Below, piece by piece: positions 34,869 to 43,249 of a DNA stretch of 64,000 nucleotides. The notes under the pieces were generated by a model. It was not told where the DNA came from. It made no database searches and worked only from the letters and a program-made list of their open reading frames with translations. This stretch comes from Margaritifera margaritifera (Eukaryota; Mollusca; Bivalvia; Unionida; Margaritiferidae): positions 6,007,501-6,071,500 of the forward strand of contig JAQPZY010001688.1 in assembly GCA_029931535.1 (NCBI GenBank), in the 5' to 3' direction. Position 1 is the stretch's first letter. Each line of letters starts with the position of its first letter. Position numbers and translations under genes: made by a program.

Positions 34869-35286
34869 ATGGCTCCCAAACGTGTACACCACCACCAAAA
34901 AAAGAAGAAGAAAAAAAAAAGGACGACTTCCCCCTCGTCTGGCCAAACATTGGGATGTCTTGTCTGTCTTGACCAAATCCAATCCTCTCATGCGAAAACA
35001 ACTCATTCAAACAGCTCCTAAAGAAATCAGCGATACCGTGTGTGAATGTTGTTTGAACGTGTTGAAAGGAACGGTACATTTGTCCAAGATACAGAAACAA
35101 AAATTAGGGAAACATCGGAACGTTCTTCGTCAAATGGTCAAAAAGAAAATACCTCTTCAACAAAAGAAAAAAATGTTAGTACAACGAGGAGGATTTCTAC
35201 CTATGTTGATAGGACCGTTGTTAAAAATAGCCGCTCCTTTGTTAGGAACGATTGCTGGACCACTTTTAGGAGGGGTCATGCGATAA
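34869..35286 (+). CDS. Basic protein with hydrophobic Gly-rich tail, one frameshift
   Basis: The ATG at 34869 opens a basic, His/Lys-rich leader. The conserved body is in the frame read from 34822, so a one-base change is needed at the A10 tract 34911-34920. The body has helices with a CECC cluster, VLKGTVHLSKIQKQKLGKHR, a KK-IPLQQKKKMLVQRGG block, and a C-terminus FLPMLIGPLLKIAAPLLGTI that is hydrophobic and Gly/Leu-rich, ending GGVMR. The -KKMLVQRGGFLP-tail type is a hallmark of Polinton/adintovirus small virion proteins and is thought to act in the particle core or on membranes. It is a paralogue of the protein at 33859. Confidence 0.8.
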
Positions 35287-35327
35287 CCAAAAAAAAAAGA
35301 AGATAAAAAGGACCACCTTCTCTGAAA

Positions 35328-35921
35328 TGACCACACCTTTTTGGTACCTTTGAATGAAATGGAAGGACGAAAACTGACTTTAGTACCTTACAAACGATGG
35401 ATGGAATTTCATCGTTGGAACGAACAACGGATACCTCATTTACCACCTAATCCTAATCTCAACGAAATGTCTCAGTTACAACAAGAAATACAATCCCTGA
35501 TGGAACGTAACGATGTGTCCGAAACAGAAAAATCCCAACGGTACGGTCAACTTTTACAACGTCTACAACTCTTTCGTCAAAAAGCAGTCGACGAAACAGC
35601 TCCACCCACTCTGAGAGATTTTAAGGCTCTGATGAAAAGCGAACCTAAAGTGACTATCAAAAAAGAAAAAAAAGAAGAAGAAGAAGAAGAAGAGTTTTTA
35701 CTAACTCCACCTCTTAAAAAAATAAAAAAGTTAGCCACCCCGGATTGGATAAAAAAGAAAAGAAGAGAAAAAGAAAGAAGTGAAGAAAGAAGTCAAAACA
35801 GAACCGATGACCCCTGATCAAACTCCCTTTACCCCAGTAGCACGTCGGACACGTAAACAACAATCCAAAAAGATACCCCACGAAGAAAAGAGTATTGGGA
35901 CTTGGTTAACTTATTCTTGAG
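35328..35921 (+). CDS. Polinton coiled-coil protein, two frameshifts
   Basis: The ATG at 35328 gives a few codons, then the main frame (35341-35817) begins after a T5 run that would need one more base. The main frame has KRWMEFHRWNEQ, a helical Leu/Gln stretch (MSQLQQEIQSLMERND-VSETEK-LLQRLQLFRQK), then an acidic/basic tail with KKIKKLATPDWIKKKRR. A second shift near 35800 would extend it by about 35 basic residues to the stop at 35921, 16 bp before the integrase ATG. Proteins of this layout (short aromatic N-terminus, coiled coil, charged tail) are found in many Polintons without an assigned function. Confidence 0.65.
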
Positions 35922-35937
35922 AAAAATCATCATCATC

Positions 35938-37057
35938 ATGGAGAAACTGTTAGCCACCATTTATTACAATCCTGGCCATGCTGCTGGTTACGGCGGAGTT
36001 CAAAAATTATATCGAGCTGTTAAAAGTCAATTGAAAAGTGTACGTTTACCCGAAGTACGACGATGGTTACAAGAACAATCGACGTACACGTTACACAAAC
36101 CCATTCGACGTAAATTTTCTAGAAGTACCACTCAAGTGGAAGGGATCGATCATCAATGGCAAGCTGATTTAGCGGACGTCTCTCATTTAGCCACTTACAA
36201 TCGTGGTCACAAATATTTGTTTTGTGTCATCGATGTGTTTTCCAAATTTGCTTGGGTCGTGCCTTTGACTTCTAAAAGCAGTACCGAATTGGTACGGGCC
36301 TTAAAATTGGTCTTGAAACAAAGTGGACGCCAACCTTTACGATGGCAAACTGACAAAGGCACCGAATTTCTAAACCAAGCTTTTCAAAAAGAATTGAAAC
36401 AAAGACATATTCATTTTTTTTACGACCGAAAATCCTGAAACCAAAGCCAGTATCGTGGAACGTTTTCAAAGAACTTTGAAAGAACGCATGTGGAAATATT
36501 TTACACATCAACATATTCTCAAGTACATCGACGTGTTACCTCGTTTGGTCAAAGCGTACAATCAATCGTACCATCGTAGCATTGGATGTGCCCCCGAAGA
36601 GGTCAGCCCTGAAAACGAAGTGACCGTGTTTGATAAATTATTTGGTTCACCCCAGAAGAAAAAAAGTAGAAGAAAAACCTTGTTGGAGTTAAAGACGGGA
36701 GATTGGGTTCGCATCGGAAAAACCAAACGTACTTTTGACAAAGGTTATTTACCTAACTGGACCACCGAATTGTTTCGTGTCACTACCCCCGTCCGTGGAC
36801 GTGATTCTCCCGTCTATAAATTGGAAGACATGCACGGTGAAGTACTCAAAGGAACATTTTACTTGCCTGAGTTACAACGAGTGACTAAAAAAGAAGACAC
36901 CTTGTACGACATCGAAAGCATTCTCGAACAAAGAACACGGAAAGTTGGTAAACGACGAATAGAAGAAGTCAAAGTACGTTGGAAAGGATATCCCCCTAGT
37001 TTTGATTCTTGGATTGCAGCTTCTCAAGTCGTCGACTATAAAAAGAAAAAGAAGTAA
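35938..37057 (+). CDS. int: Polinton integrase with C-terminal chromodomain, one frameshift
   Basis: Retroviral-type DDE integrase that inserts the element and makes the 6-bp duplication. The start is the ATG at 35938. The N-terminal part is helical; the catalytic core shows the first Asp in HQWQADLAD, second Asp in QTDKGTEFL and the catalytic Glu in SIVERFQ. The frame is broken at a T8 run (36414-36421) between the second Asp and the Glu; the downstream frame continues from about 36425 to 37057. An SH3-like DNA-binding segment (LKTGDWVRIGKTKRTFDKGY) follows. The last 50 residues are a chromodomain (YDIESILEQR, VRWKGYPPSFDSWI), which could target methylated histone H3. The end overlaps a TATA box. 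Confidence 0.93.
37037..37043 (+). promoter_or_regulatory. TATA box in the last integrase codons
   Basis: TATAAAA, 30 bp before the ATG at 37067. Confidence 0.55.
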
Positions 37058-37066
37058 ACTCACAAC

Positions 37067-37513
37067 ATGCCATTCAACACAGTAGCCACCCTTACGACTT
37101 CAACGACTCCTTCACAGAGTTCTTCTCTTCAAGAATTACAAAAACAACCACTTTGGGTGTGGTGTGGAGAACGTGTGCCTAAAAATCAAATCGTCTTTTT
37201 CCGCCAAATCTTTGTAGTGTATTGTGTCATCGGAGCAGCGATTGCTAATTTGAGTTTACAACAAGGAGACAAACAATTGTGGACTATTTTACTCAGCAGT
37301 TGCATCGGTTATCTTTTACCCAGTCCCTCTTTGAAATTTACGACGACGACCGACAACAGTCACCACAACAACGCCAGTCCACCTTCTTCTTTTTCTTCGT
37401 CCAGTTACCACCACCAAAATACTACCAGTCCTCTTTTGGAACCTTTTGAACATCCTTCTTCTGTTCACTTGAGTGACACCTCGGACACCAGAACCACCAC
37501 CTTAGAACTATGA
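37067..37513 (+). CDS. Two-TM Polinton membrane protein
   Basis: 148 residues, intact. After a Ser/Thr-rich leader comes a conserved Polinton pattern: WVWCGERVPKNQIVFFRQIF running into a first membrane segment (VVYCVIGAAIANLSL), the short loop QQGDKQLW, and a second membrane segment (TILLSSCIGYLLPSPSL). The C-terminal 65 residues are Ser/His/Thr-rich. Small membrane proteins with a VPK-x-I ... NLS ... LW-x2-LLSS-x-GY-LPSP signature sit beside the capsid genes in many Polintons; a role in virion membrane or egress is inferred. Its stop overlaps the next ATG by four bases (ATGA). Confidence 0.8.
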   Translation: MPFNTVATLTTSTTPSQSSSLQELQKQPLWVWCGERVPKNQIVFFRQIFVVYCVIGAAIANLSLQQGDKQLWTILLSSCIGYLLPSPSLKFTTTTDNSHHNNASPPSSFSSSSYHHQNTTSPLLEPFEHPSSVHLSDTSDTRTTTLEL

Positions 37514-38576
37514 ATGACCAATTTTATTTAACGTTACCTAGTGACAGTTCCATGGATGTGTTTCCCAACAACCGCTTATGTTGTTTCACGGCCAAATTAC
37601 CTCAATCCATTCAATTGGATCACGATGCTCATTGGGAAGTGAGTTTGGTAGAAATCATTCATCCTACGCAAATCATAAACATCAACAAAACTCAAAACAC
37701 TATGGTTGTAAAAATCTTGAACAAAAAAATACATGATCACTTGGTAAATAATGATCCTGAAATCTGGAAAGAAGACCCTGAAGATCCAGACATGAAGGGG
37801 GCATTCAAAAAGTTAGTACCAGATCCTAAATCTACTGAACCTACTGTCTATTCTCAGATTATTCTGAGAATTCCTACAGGATATTATTTTAGTCCTGAAC
37901 ATTTGGTGGACACCATTAGAACCCAGTTTGCACGGCAATTTAGCCAAGCCATATCAGTAGCCAATAAATTTGTAAGAATTGCTTACCATGCTTTGGCACG
38001 ACGTTTAATTGTCCAATTTTTCAAAGAGAGAGGGAAACTCCTTACTGAGAAAGATAAAGGTTTACCTTTGGAAGAGAGAAAATATTTGACCATTGAATTT
38101 TGCTCTGGATTGTTTGGTATTTTGGTGGAAATAAAGATTTTACCGCTGACAGTGATTTAGAGTTTGGAACCAACGTAGAATTTGGACATAAATTTAAACA
38201 TCCTATCGAATTGAATGGTTCACTGAATTTAATGTTTGTGTACTCCGATGTGGTGGAGTACAACGTGGTGGGACACACATCTGCTCCGTTACTGAGAGTC
38301 ATGCCTTTCAAATTGGATATTGGTGGTGGTGGTGGTTCTAGTGTTACTGTGGACGAAGAGGGTGGAAGTACTACCACTAGTAATGCTAGTATTGGTGGCA
38401 ACACCTTTCACGTTCACCGTGAATTTGTACATCCTCAATATCTTCCAGTCAGTAAATCGTATTTTGACAGTGTCCAGATTAGTATAAAAGGAGATTTAGG
38501 ACAAGATGTACCATTCATTGATCAAGGAAAAGTCACGGTGAAACTACATTTTCGAAAAAAACAACAAATTCTCTAA
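37510..38576 (+). CDS. Minor capsid protein (penton-base-like), one frameshift
   Basis: Jelly-roll minor capsid protein expected at the icosahedral fivefold vertices. The N-terminus has the family opening: FYLTLPSDSSMDVFPNN, FTAKLPQSI, WEVSLVEIIHPTQIININ. The first frame runs to 38160. From about 38110 the conserved sequence continues in a second frame to 38576 (DFTADSD, LNLMFVYSDVVEYNVVGHTSAPLLRVMPF, FVHPQYLPVSKSYFDSVQISI). A one-base shift in the TTTTGGTGGAAAT region is needed. A Gly/Ser linker sits near 38325-38395. Combined length of about 355 residues is normal. It directly follows the membrane protein and precedes the small core and major capsid genes, the usual Polinton order. Confidence 0.88.
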
Positions 38577-38592
38577 CATTCCTAAAAAAAAA

Positions 38593-39045
38593 ATGTATCC
38601 AGTGTACTAAGGAGTGGCTCGACAACGAGGACATGGTTTAGGAGATATGTTAAAATCAGCTTTTCGGACGTTAGCTCCTATTTTGAAACCAATGGTGTCT
38701 CGAGGATTTCATGCCTTAAAAGATGCCGCTTTGACACAAGGAAAAGAATTTTTGCAAAATGTCCTCATCGACAAACAAAACCCTAAAGAAGCTTTTATGA
38801 GAGCAGGCAAAAATGTGTTGATGACGACTGGTAAAGATCTTTTAGGTCTCCGAGAAAATCCTATAAATACGCTTCACGCTTCAGGCTCTGGCATTACTTC
38901 ACAGCAGCAAGGACAAGGTAGAAAGAGACGACGACGACGAGCTCGAAATCCTTTCAAAGTTCATAAAAGAACACACGGTAGTACTTCCAGAAAAAATAAG
39001 AAAAGAAGAAGAACTGGTAGAGAATTAGACGTATTTGATTACTAA
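38593..39045 (+). pseudogene. Basic minor virion protein (pVI-like), early stop
   Basis: The ATG at 38593 is followed five codons later by TAA (38608-38610). The same frame then continues open to 39045: RQRGHGLGDMLKSAFRTLAPILKPM, GKEFLQNVLI, an Arg run (RKRRRRRARNPF) and another basic patch (RKNKKRRRTGRELDVFDY). The G-x-GLGD-L--FR-L-P-LK pattern is a common Polinton/adintovirus motif, compared in the literature to adenovirus protein VI-type membrane-lytic or core peptides. The stop probably kills the gene unless translation starts at the GTG at 38614 or the stop is read through. Confidence 0.75.
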
Positions 39046-39055
39046 TCCATTGAAA

Positions 39056-40413
39056 ATGATGCACCGAGATTCTTGCGAATGTTCCAAGTCCGAACTAGAT
39101 CTGTTTTCTATGCGTCCCACCATGATGACAATGCAAGAATCCCAATGGGTGGAATTTCATCCTGTATCGTCTTTGACGGAATCAGCTCCTATCGAATTTG
39201 AAATCAAAGGACAAACCGAAGATTACATCGATCTGAATAACAGTTACTTGTACCTGAAACTTCAAGTACAAAAAAATGACAACAGCCTTCCTGGGGAAGC
39301 TTCCCTAGTCGCTCCCGTCAATAATTTCTTTCATTCTTTGTTCAGTGGAATAGGTTTGTACTTGAATAACAAACTGATCAGCAGCAGTTTGGATACTTAC
39401 CCTTACCGTGCTTATTTGGAAAATCTCTTGTCGTACGGAAAAGATGCCAAGAACACTCATCTGGATGCTTCTGTGGTCTGGAAACCTGAATTGCGGGTGC
39501 CTTCAACGACATATCCCCGTCAGTAGGGGCGAGGATTGACAAGACTGATGATGCTAATCATAAAATAATTCCAGCAGAGCCGCACAATGTGGGATTTAAC
39601 GACCGCCGAAAGAAAATCAGAGGGGACAGTTTAGAACTGATGGATCGTTTGCATTTGGACATGTGGTTGCAAGACAAGTATTTGTTGAACGGAGTCGATG
39701 TACGTCTGAGACTAAATCGCAGTAGTGCCGCTTTCCATTTGATAGCTTTTTCTAACGAGTGGAAAACCATCATTCAACAAGCCAAACTTTACGTGCGACG
39801 TGTGGAAATCTTACCCAAAGTAGCTAACGACATCAGTCAAACCTTGAGCAGAACCACTGCTAAGTATCCTCTTAGACGTGTGGAAGTGAAAACCTTTACT
39901 GCAGCAGCTGGACTCCGATCCATAGTCGAAGATCACATCTTCCAAGGACAGCTCCCTAAACGTTTGATCATTGGTATGGTTTCTAATTCTGCCTTCAACG
40001 GAACCATCACTTAGAATCCATTCCAGTTTGAACACTTTAACGTCACCAAGATAGATGTCAGTCGAGATGGCAAGACCTTGTGCACCAGACCTTTTGAACC
40101 TGACTTTGCTGCCCAGAGAAATTACTTACGATCTTACTTGAGTCTGTTTGAAGCCACAGGTCAGTTAGGTCGCGACACCAGCCACGGCATTTCGTACCAG
40201 GATTATGCAGGAGGGTATGCCTTGTGGGGATTTGATTTCACTCCGGACCAAGGCAGCGATGAAGGACATTTCCACCCTATAAAATCAGGCCCTCTTCGTG
40301 TGGAACTTCAGTTTGGTCAACCTCTAGCCCATACAGTGAACGTCGTCTTGTATGCAGAATTTGATAACACTCTAGAGATCAACAGTTTGAGAGAAGTCAT
40401 TGTAGACTATTAG
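39056..40413 (+). CDS. Major capsid protein (double jelly roll), broken
   Basis: The hexon-like capsomer protein. ATG at 39056. The first segment (to 39526) has the family opening SELDLFSMRPTMMTMQESQW, then PIEFEIKG, YIDLNNSYLYLKLQV and YPYRAYLENLLSYG. A one-base shift near the GGG at 39496-39499 moves the sequence into a second frame (39500-40014; NVGFNDRRK, LHLDMWLQDKYLLNGVDVRL, LYVRRVEI, FTAAAG). An in-frame TAG at 40012-40014 follows, directly before NPFQFEHF. The last segment to 40413 has RPFEPDF, SYLSLFEATG, YALWGFDFTPDQ and a beta-strand end. About 450 residues in total, the usual size. Confidence 0.9.
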
Positions 40414-40428
40414 AAGAAAAAAAAAAAG

Positions 40429-40977
40429 ATGCAGAACGTAGAACCTATGGAGATAGATGAGGGATTTTGTGAAGTGATTCACCAGTCACCAACTACCACA
40501 AAGGATAATGACAAAGTCATTCATTCAGTACCTCGAATAGAAGAAGAAGAAGAAGAAGAGAATAATAGTGTTCCAAAGTTTACTGGATTTATGGCTTCTC
40601 GATGGCCAGAACACGAAAAACAGTTAGTGACCTGTTATGCTCAGGAATTGAGTCCAATCATTAACAGTCTGATTAAAGAACAATGTTATGGATGTCAAAA
40701 CGATCATCCTAGTCAGATACAACACGACAAATGTATGATGATGACAGGTGAAGAACAATTGGATGAATATTTGGAAACGGCCTGGTCAAAACTCTCAGAT
40801 GAACACGTGTTGACGCAGTGGTATAAAGTCTTGCAGACTTCTTCTTTTCCTCCACTTACTTCTCTGGAGATCAAACGGATCGAGGACTCATTCATCAGAG
40901 TGCAGAACCTATCCGACGTGAATATTCCTGGAATTACAAGACAGAACAATTCCAGCATAAAGTCAGGTGTGAATTGA
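40429..40977 (+). CDS. Conserved Polinton protein with Cys/His cluster
   Basis: 182 residues, intact. An acidic N-terminus (about 50 residues, with an EEEEEE run) precedes a compact domain: W-x-EHEKQLVTCYAQELSPIINSLI, then CYGCQNDHPSQ-x2-HDKC, which has C-x2-C and H-x-x3-H-x2-C spacing suited to a zinc site. Two helices follow. Polintons commonly carry a gene with a C-GC-x4-HPSQ-x-H-x-C signature between capsid and protease genes; its function is not established. It lies 15 bp after the capsid stop and 35 bp before the protease. Confidence 0.78.
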   Translation: MQNVEPMEIDEGFCEVIHQSPTTTKDNDKVIHSVPRIEEEEEEENNSVPKFTGFMASRWPEHEKQLVTCYAQELSPIINSLIKEQCYGCQNDHPSQIQHDKCMMMTGEEQLDEYLETAWSKLSDEHVLTQWYKVLQTSSFPPLTSLEIKRIEDSFIRVQNLSDVNIPGITRQNNSSIKSGVN

Positions 40978-41012
40978 TATTGAGTTATTTCCATTGTTGA
41001 AGACAAAAAAAA

Positions 41013-41588
41013 ATGGATACCAGGGAACTTCACTACTTATTGAATCGAAGTTCCTATACTTCTTCTTGGAATCCTGTGGTATGTGCTAAAGATGAACTAC
41101 CTCATCGTAAGCCGAAAAACGTTCATGCTTATGTCATCAATACTGACGACAGTCATCTACCAGGAACCCATTGGATTGCCGTGTACTTTCCCAACGATCA
41201 CAATGGTGGTGTTGAATATTTTGATTCTTATGGATTACCTCCTTTGGAAAAAGACATCATTGAGTTTATGAGAAGAAATGCCATCTCGACTCAGTTCAAT
41301 AATGTGAGACTACAAGGATCAGATTCTATGGTGTGTGGACAATATTGTGTTCATTATCTTCATCAACGCAGTCTTGGATATTCCTTTGAACATTTACTGA
41401 CTTATTTTGATAGTGACTATGTTCGAAACGATGCTAAAGTACAACAATGGTTTTGTCAACGTTATGGTTATCTCTTGTCTTTAGCTCACAATCGTAGTGT
41501 ACATCAAAATGATGATGTCCATGTAGAAAGTTTCACATTTACTTTACCTTCCCAACGTTGTCAACCTTGTAAATATGTTCCTGTTTGA
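41013..41588 (+). CDS. Adenain-like cysteine protease
   Basis: Maturation protease of the adenovirus/Ulp1 fold (C5/C48 class) that cleaves capsid precursor proteins. 191 residues, intact, ATG at 41013. The catalytic set is visible: His in THWIAVYF (about residue 53), Asp in VEYFDSYG (about 71), Gln in RLQGSDS and Cys in MVCGQYC (about 108). The Gln-to-Cys distance is seven residues, as in adenain. The C-terminal tail beyond residue 150 is Ser/His/Gln-rich and not recognised. The last gene of the core block; AATAAA follows at 41645. Confidence 0.92.
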   Translation: MDTRELHYLLNRSSYTSSWNPVVCAKDELPHRKPKNVHAYVINTDDSHLPGTHWIAVYFPNDHNGGVEYFDSYGLPPLEKDIIEFMRRNAISTQFNNVRLQGSDSMVCGQYCVHYLHQRSLGYSFEHLLTYFDSDYVRNDAKVQQWFCQRYGYLLSLAHNRSVHQNDDVHVESFTFTLPSQRCQPCKYVPV

Positions 41589-41644
41589 AAAATTTTTCAT
41601 TGTTACATGGTTAGTTTTTTAAATTGTTAGAATAGTTCTTGTTG

Positions 41645-41650
41645 AATAAA
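41645..41650 (+). terminator. Polyadenylation signal after the protease
   Basis: AATAAA 57 bp beyond the protease stop. It closes the core gene block. Confidence 0.6.
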
Positions 41651-41800
41651 CATTTTTGTGAATTGTTGAAAAAAAAATGGTGTTGTGTGGTTTTTTTATT
41701 GAATTTGAAAAAATAATGAATATGTTCTTTCTCTCTCTTTCTATCGATCTAAAAACCTCTATCTATGATCTCCCTGTCGATCTGAAAAAAAACCTTACCA

Positions 41801-41840
41801 TGTTTTCCATCGCGTCCGCGCGTTAAGCATATAAGGCGGT
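41801..41840 (+). promoter_or_regulatory. GTTTTCC/CGCGC-TATA promoter
   Basis: TGTTTTCCATCGCGTCCGCG, then CATATAAGGCGG with TATA at 41830, followed by GTAGTCATTCTCG as possible start region and the ATG at 41917. Near-identical to minus-strand 22905-22975 and related to 42896-42932. Confidence 0.65.
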
Positions 41841-41916
41841 TCACTGGCCAGTGTAGTCATTCTCGTTGACTCGTCAAGATCTCAACAGTTCCAAGAAGAA
41901 AAAGAAGTAGAAGAAG

Positions 41917-42345
41917 ATGGCTGCCACCAAGATTACAAAGCTGAATGAAGCTATGGTGAACATAATGAGGGTGAAGAATCGTTTGATGGAGACCAACCCA
42001 GAGAGAAAGACCATGACGTTCATTCAAATGGCTCATGATCTAGTAGAAGAGGTCCTGAGAGAAGAAATACTTAGAGAAAGAACAGAATGGGAAGCAGCAC
42101 AACGTCTACAGCAGCAGCAGCAACAAAGACAACAGCAGCAACAGCAGCAACAACTTATGCAGCAGCAGCAGTCCAGCAAACTATTTGACGGTGAAGTCCA
42201 ATGCAAGATTGACTGCGAGGAATTTGCTTTCTCTTTCACCCGAAAGAGACCTGCCTGTCTGAAAGCGGTAAGACCAACTATCACTAAACGTGGCCGACCT
42301 GCTGGAGCTGCTACTGCCACGGCTACATCCACCTTAAGAAGTTAA
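41917..42345 (+). CDS. Poly-Q protein with AT-hook-like tail
   Basis: 142 residues, intact, unrecognised. The N-terminal 65 residues are helical and charged (KITKLNEAMVNIMRVKNRL, AHDLVEEVLREEILRERTEW). A glutamine-rich tract of about 30 residues follows (imperfect, encoded by mixed CAG and CAA). Then comes an F-DGEVQCKIDCEEFAF segment and a tail with TITKRGRPAGAA, in which RGRP is the core of an AT-hook that binds AT-rich minor grooves. A small DNA-binding regulator is a reasonable inference. Its 3' end is a histone-type stem-loop and its promoter is the shared GTTTTCC/CGCGC-TATA type. Confidence 0.75.
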   Translation: MAATKITKLNEAMVNIMRVKNRLMETNPERKTMTFIQMAHDLVEEVLREEILRERTEWEAAQRLQQQQQQRQQQQQQQQLMQQQQSSKLFDGEVQCKIDCEEFAFSFTRKRPACLKAVRPTITKRGRPAGAATATATSTLRS

Positions 42346-42367
42346 ACAAAAACATAACTTCTTAAAC

Positions 42368-42410
42368 CCAACGGCCCTTCTTAGGGCCACCCAATCTCTA
42401 GAAAAAGATT
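42368..42410 (+). terminator. Histone-type mRNA 3' end signal
   Basis: CCAACG, stem-loop GGCCCT-TCTT-AGGGCC (42373-42388), ACCCA, then CTCTAGAAAAAGATT. It starts 23 bp after the stop of the poly-Q gene. The stem differs from the TIR copy by a compensating change (GGTCCT/AGGACC to GGCCCT/AGGGCC). Confidence 0.85.
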
Positions 42411-42519
42411 ACTACTCTCCAATATTGCCAATATCTGTAGGTGTGTTTTATATGTTTGTATCTTTGTTTGTTTGTTTGTGATAGCCCACCAAAAACAAAA
42501 TCCCTTTTCCCTTGTGTGT

Positions 42520-42715
42520 TTGAATTATAAAAAAAATTGTATGTTTGTGGTGTGTGTTTGGTTTATAAAAAAAAAAAAAAATTGTATGTTTTGTGGTGTG
42601 TGTTTGGTTTATAAAAAAAAAATTGTATGTTTTGTGGTGTGTGTTTGGTTTATATAAAAAAAAAATTGTATGTTTTGTGGTGTGTGTTTGGTTTATAAAA
42701 AAAAAAAAAAAATTT
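42520..42715. repeat. About 47-bp minisatellite
   Basis: Four units of TTGTATGTTTTGTGGTGTGT, GTTTGGTTTATA and a variable A run. It lies between two histone-signal genes. Minus-strand open frames through it are repeat artefacts. Confidence 0.9.
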
Positions 42716-42838
42716 AGGGATGGTATGATGTGTGTAGGTTTGATTTTTATCAAAAGTAGTTTCTTTTAGGTCCGTGCTTTTTAGACTCAGGGTTCATGGA
42801 GTGTAAACTCCGCGAAGCCAAGAATGACGTAGAACGAA

Positions 42839-42932
42839 TGACGTCAGACGCGGGGTAGTGGGGTAATGTTTTTTTTGTTTTTTAGGTGTAAGGGATGTTT
42901 TCCTTCACGTTCGCGCTTCTAGTATATTAAAA
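42839..42932 (+). promoter_or_regulatory. CRE and GTTTTCC/CGCGC-TATA promoter
   Basis: TGACGTCA (42839-42846), TGTTTTCCTTCACG (from 42896), TTCGCGC (an E2F-like core) and TATATTAAAA (42923-42932), 31 bp before the ATG at 42964. It combines the two promoter motif sets seen elsewhere in the element. Confidence 0.65.
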
Positions 42933-42963
42933 CCACGTCTTCACCGGTTAAGCTACCCCCAAA

Positions 42964-43227
42964 ATGATCAGCATAAGAAACCTACGTGAGGTAAAGCAAA
43001 TCTTGGATGTGTTATCTCACATCATCCAAGATATGCTAAAGAAAGAAGAAGAGAAGAGGGAGAGCAAAATCCCGATCAGGGCTCACCCTATGATGGAAGA
43101 GGAGTGGGAGTTTGAAGCAAACCATCCTCCCTTCTTTTTAACTTTTAAAAAGAAAACAAAAGAAGAAATCTGGAGGGAGAGCTGCCCTGCATGCAGGGCA
43201 AAGCCAGGGAGATGCTCAAACCTCTAA
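42964..43227 (+). CDS. Right-terminal accessory protein
   Basis: 87 residues, intact, unrecognised. A helical, hydrophobic/charged N-terminus (REVKQILDVLSHIIQDMLKKEEEKRE) is followed by an acidic EEEWEFEANHPPFF segment, a lysine patch and a C-terminus with CPACRAKPGRC, a possible small metal site. It reads outward into the right TIR and would use the histone-type signal there, mirroring the leftmost gene. Short terminal genes of this sort could be early regulators; that is inference only. Confidence 0.65.
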   Translation: MISIRNLREVKQILDVLSHIIQDMLKKEEEKRESKIPIRAHPMMEEEWEFEANHPPFFLTFKKKTKEEIWRESCPACRAKPGRCSNL

Positions 43228-43249
43228 AAAAATCTCTTCCACACAAAAA

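Noticed and set aside
29719..40014. Reassigned stop codons (TAA/TAG read as glutamine)
   Set aside because: TAA, TAG and TGA all terminate complete genes in the same element (for example 37057, 40413 and 29639), so nonsense mutation is the simpler reading.
42448..42753. 101-codon minus-strand frame rich in THHKT repeats
   Set aside because: It is the antisense of a minisatellite with A-run length variation.
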